A stretch of 64,000 nt of DNA from Candidatus Rifleibacteriota bacterium (GTDB lineage: Bacteria; Muiribacteriota; Ozemobacteria; Ozemobacterales; Ozemobacteraceae): contig JANJUX010000033.1 of NCBI GenBank assembly GCA_024710355.1, positions 245,981 to 309,980 on the forward strand, in the 5' to 3' direction. Each line of letters starts with the position of its first letter. Within the stretch, counting starts at the first letter, position 1. Position numbers and translations under genes: made by a program. The notes below the pieces were generated by a model. The model had not been told where the DNA came from, ran no database searches, and was given only the letters and a program-made list of their open reading frames with translations. This document shows, in pieces, positions 25,584 through 34,818 of the stretch.

Positions 25584-25653
25584 AATGCCTCCGAGGAAAT
25601 TTATAGCTATGGGAGAACTATCGGCATTATCACAAACAGCCCTTAAATAAAAA

Positions 25654-25677
25654 ACGGTGCAGCACCAGCTGCACCGT
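25654..25677 (-). terminator. Terminator of the TPR lipoprotein gene
   Basis: Perfect 10-bp stem ACGGTGCAGC / GCTGCACCGT with loop ACCA. On the minus strand it is followed by a T run. Confidence 0.85.
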
Positions 25678-25695
25678 CTTATTTCGGATTAATGA

Positions 25696-26337
25696 TCAGT
25701 TGAGAAGGAACTCGGTTACGTTAACGAGCTGTTCAATCGAGGTGCCGGCAAAAGCCGGGTTCAGCTCTTTGGCGTAGTCGAGCTGTTCTCTTGCCTTGTC
25801 ATTTTCGCCGATGGACGCAAAGGCATAGGCGAGCATTGCATGCGCTTCGGAATCTGATACGCCGGTGTTGCGGCGGGAAGCATAGGCGAAGTGCGGGTTT
25901 TCTTTGCCAAGCTGCTTGTAGAGCAGATCGACCACCATTTCCATGTCTGAGCGTGAGGCTTTTTGAATGTAAGCGGCAGCCAGACCTACTTTGGCATCAT
26001 TCGACAGATCTTTGGCTTTTTCAAACCAGGGCATGCCGTCTTTAAGCTGACCAAGGTAGGCTTTGGCCCAGCCGATGCCGTTGTTGGCTTCGGCCTTTTC
26101 ATCTTCGGTCGGGTTGTCGCCGAGCACTTTGTTGAACTGAGCAATGGCGCTGTCATACTGGCCCTTGCGGATATTTTCCCAGCCGAGATCGTTGAAGGCG
26201 TTGCCTCTGATAATCGGGGTTCCGACTGTCTGTGAGTAGCTTCCGGTTCCTTCGCCGTTAACGCCGCCGGTGCAGCCGGTCAGGCCGATCATCAGGGGCG
26301 TAACCAGCAGCAGGGCTGTGATAAGCTTTCTTTTCAT
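25696..26337 (-). CDS. TPR lipoprotein
   Basis: The 213-residue product has lipobox GLTGC (Cys 22) and at least three tetratricopeptide repeats (NDLGWENIRKGQYDSAIAQF; NNGIGWAKAYLGQLKDGMPW; AMLAYAFASIGENDKAREQL). It is likely a periplasmic scaffold attached to the outer membrane. It lies 22 bases after the stop of the giant Ig-like gene on the same strand and has its own GGAG site, so it is probably cotranscribed with it. Confidence 0.75.
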   Translation of the reverse strand: MKRKLITALLLVTPLMIGLTGCTGGVNGEGTGSYSQTVGTPIIRGNAFNDLGWENIRKGQYDSAIAQFNKVLGDNPTEDEKAEANNGIGWAKAYLGQLKDGMPWFEKAKDLSNDAKVGLAAAYIQKASRSDMEMVVDLLYKQLGKENPHFAYASRRNTGVSDSEAHAMLAYAFASIGENDKAREQLDYAKELNPAFAGTSIEQLVNVTEFLLN

Positions 26338-26359
26338 TTTATGATCTCCTTTGCTGCAA

Positions 26360-29300
26360 TCAGCGCATTACTGCGAACTTGCCGCGTTTCTTCAGAGTCT
26401 GACCGCCGCGGTTGATGTCGAGGCGATAGAAGTAGACGCCATTGGCGACAGATTTGCCGCTGTCAGTGCGCATATCCCATCTTACCCTGCCTTTCGCTGC
26501 GTTCGAGAAGTCGAAGGTGTCGAATTCAGCGACCTTGTGGCCGGCGGTGTCATAGATTTTCAACCGCACCTGGTCAGGCTTCTGGCCGAAGTTGTAGTTG
26601 AAATACATGGCGTTTCCGGTTGCCGGGTTCGGGTAGGGCATGAATTCGTCGAGAGAGAACGGCCCGGCAGCTTCGACCTGGAACGACTTCTTCAGAATAT
26701 TGCCGGCCTGGTCAGCCACTTCGAAACTGATCTCATGTTTACCTTTCGGCAACGGTTGCTTCAGTTTGTAGCTGAAATTTCCATTTTCATCGAGAACCGC
26801 GCCGGAGACTTCAAGTTCATTGATGAACAGTTTGAAGCTGTCTTTTTTGAGACCTGAACCGCCATCGGCGATCAAACCCTTGATCTCGGGCATCGGTGTG
26901 TCGAGCTTTTCAAGATTGGCCGGACTCATGTCTGAAACCGAGGGTTCGGTCATGTCGGCCATCAGTGCGATGCGGCCCAGGCCGGTGAGCTCAGCCGAGA
27001 TCATGCTGTCTTTGAGCACGCCACCCTGGAAAACCCAGTTGCCTTTGCTGTCCTGACGGTAGATATGAACTTTTTCGGCGGGCACATTGATTCTTTCGTT
27101 GCTGACATCAGCGGTGTAGAGCAGGCGCTTTTTCAGTTTGAGGTCAGCCGGCCCGATTTCTTCGAGAGCGGCAAGACTGGTGAGTTCTGCCGGTCTGGTC
27201 GAGGCTTTTACGCCGGGCAAAGCACTGGCTCTGAAGTTCGATGCGGCAAACGGTGATTCGAGCTGTTCGCGGTCGAGCATATAAATCGTTGTCGGCGCGA
27301 AGGCAGAGTTTTCAGCACCTTTCAGGGTTGCCCGGCCCGAGCCTGAAACGATGTTCAGGCGCTGTGAGGCGTTGAGGTCGGCAACCGTGAACTGGAACGA
27401 GTCGTTGCCCACCATGCCATAGAGGTCGGTGCCTGAAATGTCGATGTAGGCTTTGCCCGGGCTGGTGACGTCGATTTTGTAAGAACCGGCGTAGAAGCGT
27501 TCTTTCAGGAAGTTCATGATTACCGGAGTTCTGGCCGAACTCTGCTGCACTGAACATGAGGGCGGTGACTGCAGAGCTTCAGAGGCTTTGGTCACGATCA
27601 TCAGTTCAAATTCATTGGCAGGGTTCGAGAAGATTTTTGTGGTGAACGACGGGCCGGTGTTGATGACAACACTGTTGGTGCTGTCAGCGGCCATAATGTT
27701 GCCGGCCCGGTCGGTGGCATTTTCGATCGAGATGATTGCGGTGCCGTCATAAAGCGCACTGCTGTTCTTCGGAATTACCGTGGTGCCGATCCAGGTGTCT
27801 TCTTTGTATGAAGTCTTTTCGATCATCATCAGCTGACCGCCGGCAGTGGTAATTTTTACCGTGGGGTTGATGGTGGCATCGATAAGCTCATTGAACCTGA
27901 TGGTGAAGGTGACCATGCCGGTAGAGATCTTGTTAGCAGAGCTCGGAGCCGGCTGCACTTCGACTACGATCGGCTTGACCGTATCGACGGTGAATCTTCT
28001 GGTGGCAGAGAAGGCGCTGATGTTGTAGCCATCGGCGCAGGTTTCGATAGCAGCGACACGCCAGTAGTAAGTGCCGTCTTTGGGCATGGTGAAGGCGCCT
28101 TCGGTCATTATGACAACCTGGCCCTTGAGGTCGCTGTAACCGGTATTGATTTGAGAATTCAGAATGTTGTTGAAAGATGAATCATCGGCAACCTGCAGCA
28201 GATAGCGGTCGGCGTCAGTGCTGGCGCTCCACTTGAAGGCGAAGCTGCGCTTGTTGCTGATCTGGTCAGGCAATGGCAGAACTGAGGTGGGCGCCACCGG
28301 CGGCGTGCGGTCAACGATGAAGCTGGCGGTTTTTTCGGCCGAGGTGTTTTTGCCAAGGTCGATGGCACGGAGATTGATGGTGTAGTTTCCGTCAGTTTTG
28401 CCGCTGATATCAAGTGTTGCGGTTACACTTGCGCTCTTGGCAGGAAGGTTGTTGGCCGCGATAGCTGTCCAGGCACTGGCTCCTTCGGCCCATTCAACGG
28501 CCGTGACGCGCAGTTCTTCTGAGGTGCCTTTGTCTGCGACCAGACCTTCGAAAGTGACTGTATTTTTGCAGTATTTTTCGCCCTTAGGCTTGTTGATCGA
28601 GGTGATTTCGGGAGCAATGTAGTCATATTTGAGCGTGTAGGAAGCGGCGAGCAGGTTCGGAATGACCTGACCGTCGTTAGCGCGATCGAGAAGTCTGACG
28701 GTGAAATCAACGTTGGTCATACCGGCTTCGGCCTCGGCAGGCACCGGGGGGATGGTCTGCACCAGTTTATTACCGGAGGGGGTCGCCGCCTGCGATACGG
28801 TTGCGCCGATTGCCCAGGTGAACGAACTGTTTGCGGTATCGACGCCTGAACCGGCGCTGTTATACCAGTTCGGATCACCGGGAACCTGCACGCCGGCGAG
28901 ACCGGCTGAAGCCGGCATTTTCGGCCCGTAGGTCACGATGTCTTTCGGTGCGTCAGAGACGGTGATGCTGAGTTCTGACTGATGTAGACCGAACCAGACA
29001 TTACTGCTGCTATTACTGAGGTCGATCGACGGCACGGTGCCGGTCACGACCGGTGGTTTGCTGTCGTAGGTGAAGAAGCCATTTACGGCCGCACCGGTGT
29101 TACCAAGTGTGGTTTTCGGAACGACCGACATGTCGTAACGGCCATCGTGACTCTGGTCGGTTGCCAGGGTGCCACCGTGTAGCTGCCATACCAGGGCGGT
29201 AGTAGAGGCACTTGGCAGCTGTCTGCCAGCAACCGCGCCATTGTAACGAACCGAGATGGTTGAATTGACATAGTCTGGCCGGGCATGGTTGATAGCAGCC

Positions 29301-31702
29301 CAGACCTGATTTTCTGCAAGTGCCACCTGGGTTTTATTGGCGATTCTCTGGTCGGCCGGCTGGAAAGTTACCGCATCGGGGGCGTCTTTTTCGAGGGCAA
29401 AGCTGCGGGTGGCAGTTACACCGGTGTTGCCGCCAACGTCGATCGGAGTGACGGTGACCGTGTAAGTGCCGGGCAGAGTCAACTCAGGGAAGTCGAAGAA
29501 AATGGTATCGCGGCCATTGTTGGACTTGTTGCCGAGAATGCTGGCGTTTGAGCCGTCATGCACGAGAGTAAAAACAAAGCCGGGGTTGTCGAATGCAAGA
29601 CCAGAGTCGCCACCATCGTTAACCACGGCGGTCAGTCTGGTAACTGCACTCGCAATAACGACCGGCTGTGGCATGGCGTTGATGTCAACAGCCATGTTGC
29701 CGATGCTGATGCGTGAAACCGAGGGTTGATCGCGGTCAACGATTACAATACGGTAGGTCTTGCTGAGATAGTTTTCGATATTCGGATTCGGCTTGGCCTG
29801 GTCGGCCGCTACTACCCAGAGCTTATACTGGCCGGCGCTGAGTGAAGAGGCATTCCAGCTGTAACTCCAGGGAGAGGGGCTGGCGGCCATTATCGGAACC
29901 GACTGCGAAGCAACGGCACCGCCGTTGAAAGGCTGCCAGACAAGGTCTATGTAGCCAACGCCAGAACTGTTGTCGCTGACCTGACCGGAAAGTGAAACAT
30001 TCGGAGTTGAGCTCGATACATAGATGGTTGTGGTTTCATTGAAAGTGGCAACTGCCGGGGTGGAGTCGATGAAGAAAGCCGAACCACCACCAGAAGGAAC
30101 GCTGATCGGGTCGAGAACGTTGCCAAAGGTATCTTTGGCCCCGGTAATACTCAAAGTTGCGGCGCCGTCATAAGAGCTGCCGCCATTGGTCGGGATGTTG
30201 AAATCACCGATGTAGGTGGTTGATGCTGTCCAGGTGCCGGCAGAGCTGGTAATCTTAACGCCACCGTTGGTAGTGATGTTGATTACCGGGTTTGTGGTTG
30301 AGTCCATGTCTTTGCTGAAAATCATTTTCAGCTTGTAGCCGCCGCCGCCAATCTGGTATGAGCTGGCAACCGGAATCGGCATGGTGAACGGAGCATCAAA
30401 AGTTACAATTGTGTTGGTCGAGGTTGAAGAACTGTCGCGGGTGACATTGACCGGATCGGACAGCTCTGAATTATTGCCGGCGGCATCGGTGAGTCTGAAA
30501 GTGATGCGGTTCAACCCGGCATCGAGAGGAACAGAAACGCTGACAGGACTGGCACTGACAGTCTGCGGTGAACCCTTCGGCACGCCGTTGACCAGGGCCT
30601 GGATCCGAAGCGGTTTGGCGACTTCAGCATCGACATCGGTTACGTTTACCGGAATGGAAACACTGGTCTGATTAGTATTTGTCGGAACAGATGAAGTGTC
30701 GGGGCCCGGCTTGGCGGGTGCGGCGCGGTCGATTACCAGAGAAAATGCCGCAGATCTTGAGATTTCTGTGCCATTGGTATCTTTGCTGACTGCCACGTAG
30801 CTTCTGGTGCCTTCGGCGGGGCTGAGACCGATTGTCCAGCTGGTGCCGGTGACAGAAACGGTCGAAACCGGGTTGCCGGCATCAAGAAGCTGAATAGTAG
30901 ATGCACCGGAGGGGCAGGTACCGGTCAGCGAAACGGTAGTCGCATTGGTCGGGCCGGCGGGAGTTGAACTGTCAATGGTGGTGTTGCCTGTGGCTGCAGC
31001 ACCAACGGTGAAGGTGACGGCAGTGTTGCCGGTGTTGGCGCTTCCCTCTGGATTTGAGAGATCTTTGCCAGAAATTGCAACGCTGTAGTTACCATTGCTG
31101 AAGGCGCTGCTGAGCTGCAGATTGTAAACAAAGCTTACGCCCTGGGTCAGAGAACCTTCCATGGTTGCAGCGACGCCATTTGATGTGACCGTCGGCGCCT
31201 TGATAGTTTCATTGCTGGTAATCTGAATTCTGACGCTCTGAGTATTGGCAAATACCGAGCCGTTGGTTATCTGGGCAGTAATAGTCGGAGGGACAAAGTC
31301 AACGACGACACCGTTGTCTGCGACGGCTGTGCCTGTTTTGCCGGCGTTGTCAACGATTTCAACAGTCAGTTTTTCTGAGGTGCCGCCTGTGTCGCCGATC
31401 TGGCTCGCCGGAATGGAGACATTTGCTGTGGTTCCGGTGATGGCAGGTTCGGAAACAATGGTAGTGCCGCCCTTTTTGAATTTGGCGGTATAGGGTGGTG
31501 AGTCACCCTGCCAGCTGGCATTCAGCGAAACATTGCCACCGGCGTTGATTACACCACCAGCGGGAACTGTTGCTGAGAGCGTGACGTTGGTGACGTCAGC
31601 CATGACTGCTGTCAAACTGCCAAAAAGCAGTAGAAGCATGCAGAGTAAAATCCGCATGTTCATAGATTTACAGCGTCGAGATTCAGCATTTGTCTGCCTC
31701 AT
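26360..31702 (-). CDS. Giant Ig-like surface protein with FlgD-like / sorting-type C-terminus
   Basis: The 1780-residue secreted protein has a signal peptide (MNMRILLCMLLLLFGSLTAV, preceded by a 13-residue n-region). A long chain of bacterial Ig-like domains follows, with repeated units such as DSTTNPVINITTNGG and DATINPTVKITTAGG and many SGVGY / DNSSG-type turns. Around residue 1680 it reads PYPNPATGNAMYFNYNFGQ, then VRLKIYDTAGHKVAEFDT and GVYFYRLDINRGGQTLKKRG. This is the layout of FlgD Ig-like or type IX-like C-terminal domains. Start 31702 has AGGAG at proper distance; the inner ATG lacks one. Adhesin or sheath function is inference. Confidence 0.72.
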   Translation of the reverse strand: MRQTNAESRRCKSMNMRILLCMLLLLFGSLTAVMADVTNVTLSATVPAGGVINAGGNVSLNASWQGDSPPYTAKFKKGGTTIVSEPAITGTTANVSIPASQIGDTGGTSEKLTVEIVDNAGKTGTAVADNGVVVDFVPPTITAQITNGSVFANTQSVRIQITSNETIKAPTVTSNGVAATMEGSLTQGVSFVYNLQLSSAFSNGNYSVAISGKDLSNPEGSANTGNTAVTFTVGAAATGNTTIDSSTPAGPTNATTVSLTGTCPSGASTIQLLDAGNPVSTVSVTGTSWTIGLSPAEGTRSYVAVSKDTNGTEISRSAAFSLVIDRAAPAKPGPDTSSVPTNTNQTSVSIPVNVTDVDAEVAKPLRIQALVNGVPKGSPQTVSASPVSVSVPLDAGLNRITFRLTDAAGNNSELSDPVNVTRDSSSTSTNTIVTFDAPFTMPIPVASSYQIGGGGYKLKMIFSKDMDSTTNPVINITTNGGVKITSSAGTWTASTTYIGDFNIPTNGGSSYDGAATLSITGAKDTFGNVLDPISVPSGGGSAFFIDSTPAVATFNETTTIYVSSSTPNVSLSGQVSDNSSGVGYIDLVWQPFNGGAVASQSVPIMAASPSPWSYSWNASSLSAGQYKLWVVAADQAKPNPNIENYLSKTYRIVIVDRDQPSVSRISIGNMAVDINAMPQPVVIASAVTRLTAVVNDGGDSGLAFDNPGFVFTLVHDGSNASILGNKSNNGRDTIFFDFPELTLPGTYTVTVTPIDVGGNTGVTATRSFALEKDAPDAVTFQPADQRIANKTQVALAENQVWAAINHARPDYVNSTISVRYNGAVAGRQLPSASTTALVWQLHGGTLATDQSHDGRYDMSVVPKTTLGNTGAAVNGFFTYDSKPPVVTGTVPSIDLSNSSSNVWFGLHQSELSITVSDAPKDIVTYGPKMPASAGLAGVQVPGDPNWYNSAGSGVDTANSSFTWAIGATVSQAATPSGNKLVQTIPPVPAEAEAGMTNVDFTVRLLDRANDGQVIPNLLAASYTLKYDYIAPEITSINKPKGEKYCKNTVTFEGLVADKGTSEELRVTAVEWAEGASAWTAIAANNLPAKSASVTATLDISGKTDGNYTINLRAIDLGKNTSAEKTASFIVDRTPPVAPTSVLPLPDQISNKRSFAFKWSASTDADRYLLQVADDSSFNNILNSQINTGYSDLKGQVVIMTEGAFTMPKDGTYYWRVAAIETCADGYNISAFSATRRFTVDTVKPIVVEVQPAPSSANKISTGMVTFTIRFNELIDATINPTVKITTAGGQLMMIEKTSYKEDTWIGTTVIPKNSSALYDGTAIISIENATDRAGNIMAADSTNSVVINTGPSFTTKIFSNPANEFELMIVTKASEALQSPPSCSVQQSSARTPVIMNFLKERFYAGSYKIDVTSPGKAYIDISGTDLYGMVGNDSFQFTVADLNASQRLNIVSGSGRATLKGAENSAFAPTTIYMLDREQLESPFAASNFRASALPGVKASTRPAELTSLAALEEIGPADLKLKKRLLYTADVSNERINVPAEKVHIYRQDSKGNWVFQGGVLKDSMISAELTGLGRIALMADMTEPSVSDMSPANLEKLDTPMPEIKGLIADGGSGLKKDSFKLFINELEVSGAVLDENGNFSYKLKQPLPKGKHEISFEVADQAGNILKKSFQVEAAGPFSLDEFMPYPNPATGNAMYFNYNFGQKPDQVRLKIYDTAGHKVAEFDTFDFSNAAKGRVRWDMRTDSGKSVANGVYFYRLDINRGGQTLKKRGKFAVMR

Positions 31703-31950
31703 ATTTGTCTCCTGTTCATTTCTGCAAAGAGGGCACGAACTTTCTAGTATTTCTCATCTTTCATTTCGGCAGATTAGTTGATAAACTTGACACGAAAAAA
31801 AGCGTTTGGAAAAAAATTTGAGTATTTTTCTCTGTGCACCCCTGTTCCATTAATCACAAATGAAGTATATAAATCATGTTTCTATTTGATGACAAGTCAG
31901 CCGACAGTGTAGACCAAAGTCTTACAAAAGAAAAGATACAAGAGTATTTT

Positions 31951-34659
31951 ATGAATACCCTGCACCATAAAAATAAAATCTGCAGTGCTCTTTTTATAGC
32001 GTGCCGGCCGCGTTGTTTTATTGCACTCATTCTTTGCCTGGTAGTTGTTTTTTCCGCCGGCTGCGGGGGCACGTCGTCGTCGAAAAAGCTCAGTGGTGGT
32101 CCGGCTCCGATCGGCGATGATCTTGAAGCCGGTCGTATACAGGGCACCATTACTTCGCTCGATACGGGCACTGTGATCAAGGGTGCCGTGGTCGAAACCT
32201 TTCAGCATCAGGCAGTTGCCGGTGAAGATGGGCGTTTTATTCTCGGCCCGATGGCTGCCGGCGATTATCAGGTAATTTCGCGTGCTACCGGTTACAGCCC
32301 GGTTGTTAAAGAAGGCGTAAGAGTTTTCTCGGGGCGCATCACAGAAAACATCAATTTTCAGCTGACCTCGCAGACTGCTTCGTATTCACCCGATTTTGCC
32401 GTGCTCGCTCTGGTGCCCTTTCTCGGCACCGATGGCGACGAGATTACAGTTTATTGCCGGGGCTGTGGCACCGCCGCCGGACGGGTAACCTTCAGCGGCA
32501 GAGATGCCACGATCATCAGCTGGAACAGCATGCGCGACGACCGCATTGTCGTGCGCGTGCCGGCCGAAGTCGAGACCGGCCCGGTGCGGGTGATAATCAA
32601 CAACGAAACCTCAAAAGAAACTCAGCCGCTGCAGTTCATCGCCAAGCCGGTAGTTCTGCGGGCCGAGCCGGCGACCGCCGTCGGCGGCCAGACCATTAGA
32701 GTCTACGGTCGCAATTTCAACCCTATTTATCGTTTCAATCGCGTGCGCCTCAAGGGTGAACCCTGTTCGACCGTCGACTCACCGAATTCATCGACACTGC
32801 TCGTCACCCTGCCGCTCAACGCCAAAACCGGTCTGCTGACCGTGACCCTCGAAAGCGATGAATATACCCTCGAAGGCATTTCTGATGTGGTGGTCACCAT
32901 CGCACCCGAGCTGGTGCACATGTCACCGAAACGTTCACTGCCAGATGTGCCAATGACCTTGTATGGTTACAATTTCGGTTCAGACAAGACCATTGTTAAA
33001 GTGCTTTTCGGCAGTTATGTGATTCCGCATACCAGTTTCATAACCTATTCTGACAATCGCATCTCGTTCAAAGTGCCGTCTTCAAGCGTTCTGGCCCCGG
33101 GCAGAAGCACTGAAATCAAGGTGCAGGTAAATGAGGCGCAGAGTAACGGCATGACCTACACTGCATTCAACCCTCTCGACGAGAATATGCCGGGTTACGG
33201 CATCTATGATTTTGCGGCAATTGCGCCCAACGGCACCCTTAAAATCGCAAAATTCAGACCAGACGAACGCATCGCTTTTTTGAGCGTTCAGGCCGGCAAC
33301 AATAGCAGTCAGGATCTTCCTGATACCTATTATTACAGTTTCGCAGGTTATATGGGCGGCAATTATGCGCAGATTCCGCCCTTGCCTGGCAGTCTGCGCC
33401 TGAACGAAACACCGGTGCAGCGGCGATCACCGCCGTCTTCTGCCGGCGATTCAGAACCGCCGATGGCTAAAACACGCCTGGCAAATCTGCGACCGGCCCT
33501 GTCTGAGCCGGCTTCAAACACTCTTGAATTCTATGTCAGAGATTTCAAGGCCGCCGACCCCTGGAATTATGAGAATGATATCATGGCGACGGCCACTATC
33601 AAGGCTTCCGGCACTAGAAGCCTTGTCTATCTCGATATCAATTCGACCGCTCTCGGTGATTCGGATGCTCTGAACATCGCAAAAAATTTCGATAACTATT
33701 ACGCCACGATTGCCACCGCTTTTGGTGTTCTCGACCCACCCGAAGGTAATGTCGATGCACAGGCGCGTGTCGTTGTGTTCCTGTCGCCATTGCTCGAGGA
33801 GGCTCAGACCAACCCGAAACGCATGGCCTACTTCGATCCGCGCGACAAAGACGCCACGGCGTCAAATTCAGCCGGCACCGAAGTGCTCTTTGCCAGCCCC
33901 GCCGGCTTTCAATCAACCGCAGATGAATTCTATGCCGGGCTTGTCGACAGTCTGCAGCGCATGTTCTACTTCAACCAGAAACGCGCCAATACCATCGACT
34001 ACGGCACACCGTGGCAGAACGCCGGACTTTCGGCTTTTGCCCGTCAGACCGTCGGCCTTGGCTTCAATCAAGGCAAAACAATTGACATCACCCGTGTCAG
34101 CCAGTATCTGCAATACCCCGAAGAAGTCTCGCTGAACCACTGGCCCGACACTCCGACTGACTATCACCATGGCATGCAGTTTCTGTTCACCCAGTATCTT
34201 TTCGACCGTTGCGGTGGTTACAATGCCATAAAAGCTCTTGAACGCGGCACTAACCTGAAAAAGGGGCTCGATGATATCGAAACGAATCTGCTGCCGCAGG
34301 CTTCGCCTTCTACTGCCGGCCTGAACGAATTCTTCAATGACTTCTGTCTGGCATTGTTCTGCGATGATCTTAACCTGCCCTCGGGCTTTGCCGGCTACGC
34401 GCCGACCCGGCATCAGTTCAGCGGCATTCAGCTGCGCGGTAAACATTCTGGTATCAGCGGTCTGCGCGGCTCAGGCCTCGGCGAATCCCCCGCTCCGGTT
34501 CGTATTCTGTCGCTGAAAGGCTATGGCTGCCGTCTGGTGAATTACGCTCAGGGCAACTGGGGTGACCTCGAAGTCACCATCGGCTCTATCCCAGACGAAG
34601 GCAACTTCAAAACCTGGGTTATTTATTATTCGGCCGAACAGATTGCCAGCGGCACCTGA
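31951..34659 (+). CDS. TIG/IPT-domain lipoprotein with degenerate peptidase-like region
   Basis: The product of about 902 residues has a lipoprotein signal (lipobox FSAGC). It continues with a carboxypeptidase-regulatory-like domain (IQGTITSLDTGTVIKGAVVE) and three or more TIG/IPT domains (AVGGQTIRVYGRNFNPIYRF; LPDVPMTLYGYNFGSDKT). The C-terminal part resembles the M30/hyicolysin-type zinc peptidase layout (WQNAGLSAFARQTVG; HGMQFLFTQYLFDRCGGY), but the expected HExxH is replaced by DSLQR. A surface-exposed, probably inactive peptidase fold is inferred. The start is uncertain: an in-frame ATG at 31876 adds 25 residues, and neither has a good ribosome site. Confidence 0.6.
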   Translation: MNTLHHKNKICSALFIACRPRCFIALILCLVVVFSAGCGGTSSSKKLSGGPAPIGDDLEAGRIQGTITSLDTGTVIKGAVVETFQHQAVAGEDGRFILGPMAAGDYQVISRATGYSPVVKEGVRVFSGRITENINFQLTSQTASYSPDFAVLALVPFLGTDGDEITVYCRGCGTAAGRVTFSGRDATIISWNSMRDDRIVVRVPAEVETGPVRVIINNETSKETQPLQFIAKPVVLRAEPATAVGGQTIRVYGRNFNPIYRFNRVRLKGEPCSTVDSPNSSTLLVTLPLNAKTGLLTVTLESDEYTLEGISDVVVTIAPELVHMSPKRSLPDVPMTLYGYNFGSDKTIVKVLFGSYVIPHTSFITYSDNRISFKVPSSSVLAPGRSTEIKVQVNEAQSNGMTYTAFNPLDENMPGYGIYDFAAIAPNGTLKIAKFRPDERIAFLSVQAGNNSSQDLPDTYYYSFAGYMGGNYAQIPPLPGSLRLNETPVQRRSPPSSAGDSEPPMAKTRLANLRPALSEPASNTLEFYVRDFKAADPWNYENDIMATATIKASGTRSLVYLDINSTALGDSDALNIAKNFDNYYATIATAFGVLDPPEGNVDAQARVVVFLSPLLEEAQTNPKRMAYFDPRDKDATASNSAGTEVLFASPAGFQSTADEFYAGLVDSLQRMFYFNQKRANTIDYGTPWQNAGLSAFARQTVGLGFNQGKTIDITRVSQYLQYPEEVSLNHWPDTPTDYHHGMQFLFTQYLFDRCGGYNAIKALERGTNLKKGLDDIETNLLPQASPSTAGLNEFFNDFCLALFCDDLNLPSGFAGYAPTRHQFSGIQLRGKHSGISGLRGSGLGESPAPVRILSLKGYGCRLVNYAQGNWGDLEVTIGSIPDEGNFKTWVIYYSAEQIASGT

Positions 34660-34692
34660 CCAGTTTTATTCCGTATCAGCCGTTGATTTCTC

Positions 34693-34766
34693 CGTCATTC
34701 CCACGGACGTGGGAATCTTGTATTTGTGTGTGCCGGCTTAGATTCCTGCTTTCGCAGGAATGACGA
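34693..34766. repeat. GTCATTCC-type inverted-repeat element
   Basis: Two hairpins (34693-34719 with CCCAC/GTGGG, and 34741-34766 with TTCCTGC/GCAGGAA) are arranged between outer inverted repeats CGTCATTCC (34693) and GGAATGACG (34757). This is the arrangement of the widespread small mobile or REP-like palindromes ending in GTCATTCC. It lies between convergent genes and may act as a terminator. Confidence 0.65.
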
Positions 34767-34818
34767 GTTGCTTTTCATTTTGATGGTGAACTGGCTGCAA
34801 GGCTGGTTACAAAATGCT

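Noticed and set aside
31787..31815. TTGACA upstream of the TIG lipoprotein gene as a promoter
   Set aside because: No acceptable -10 box at 16-18 bp spacing; A-rich sequence only.
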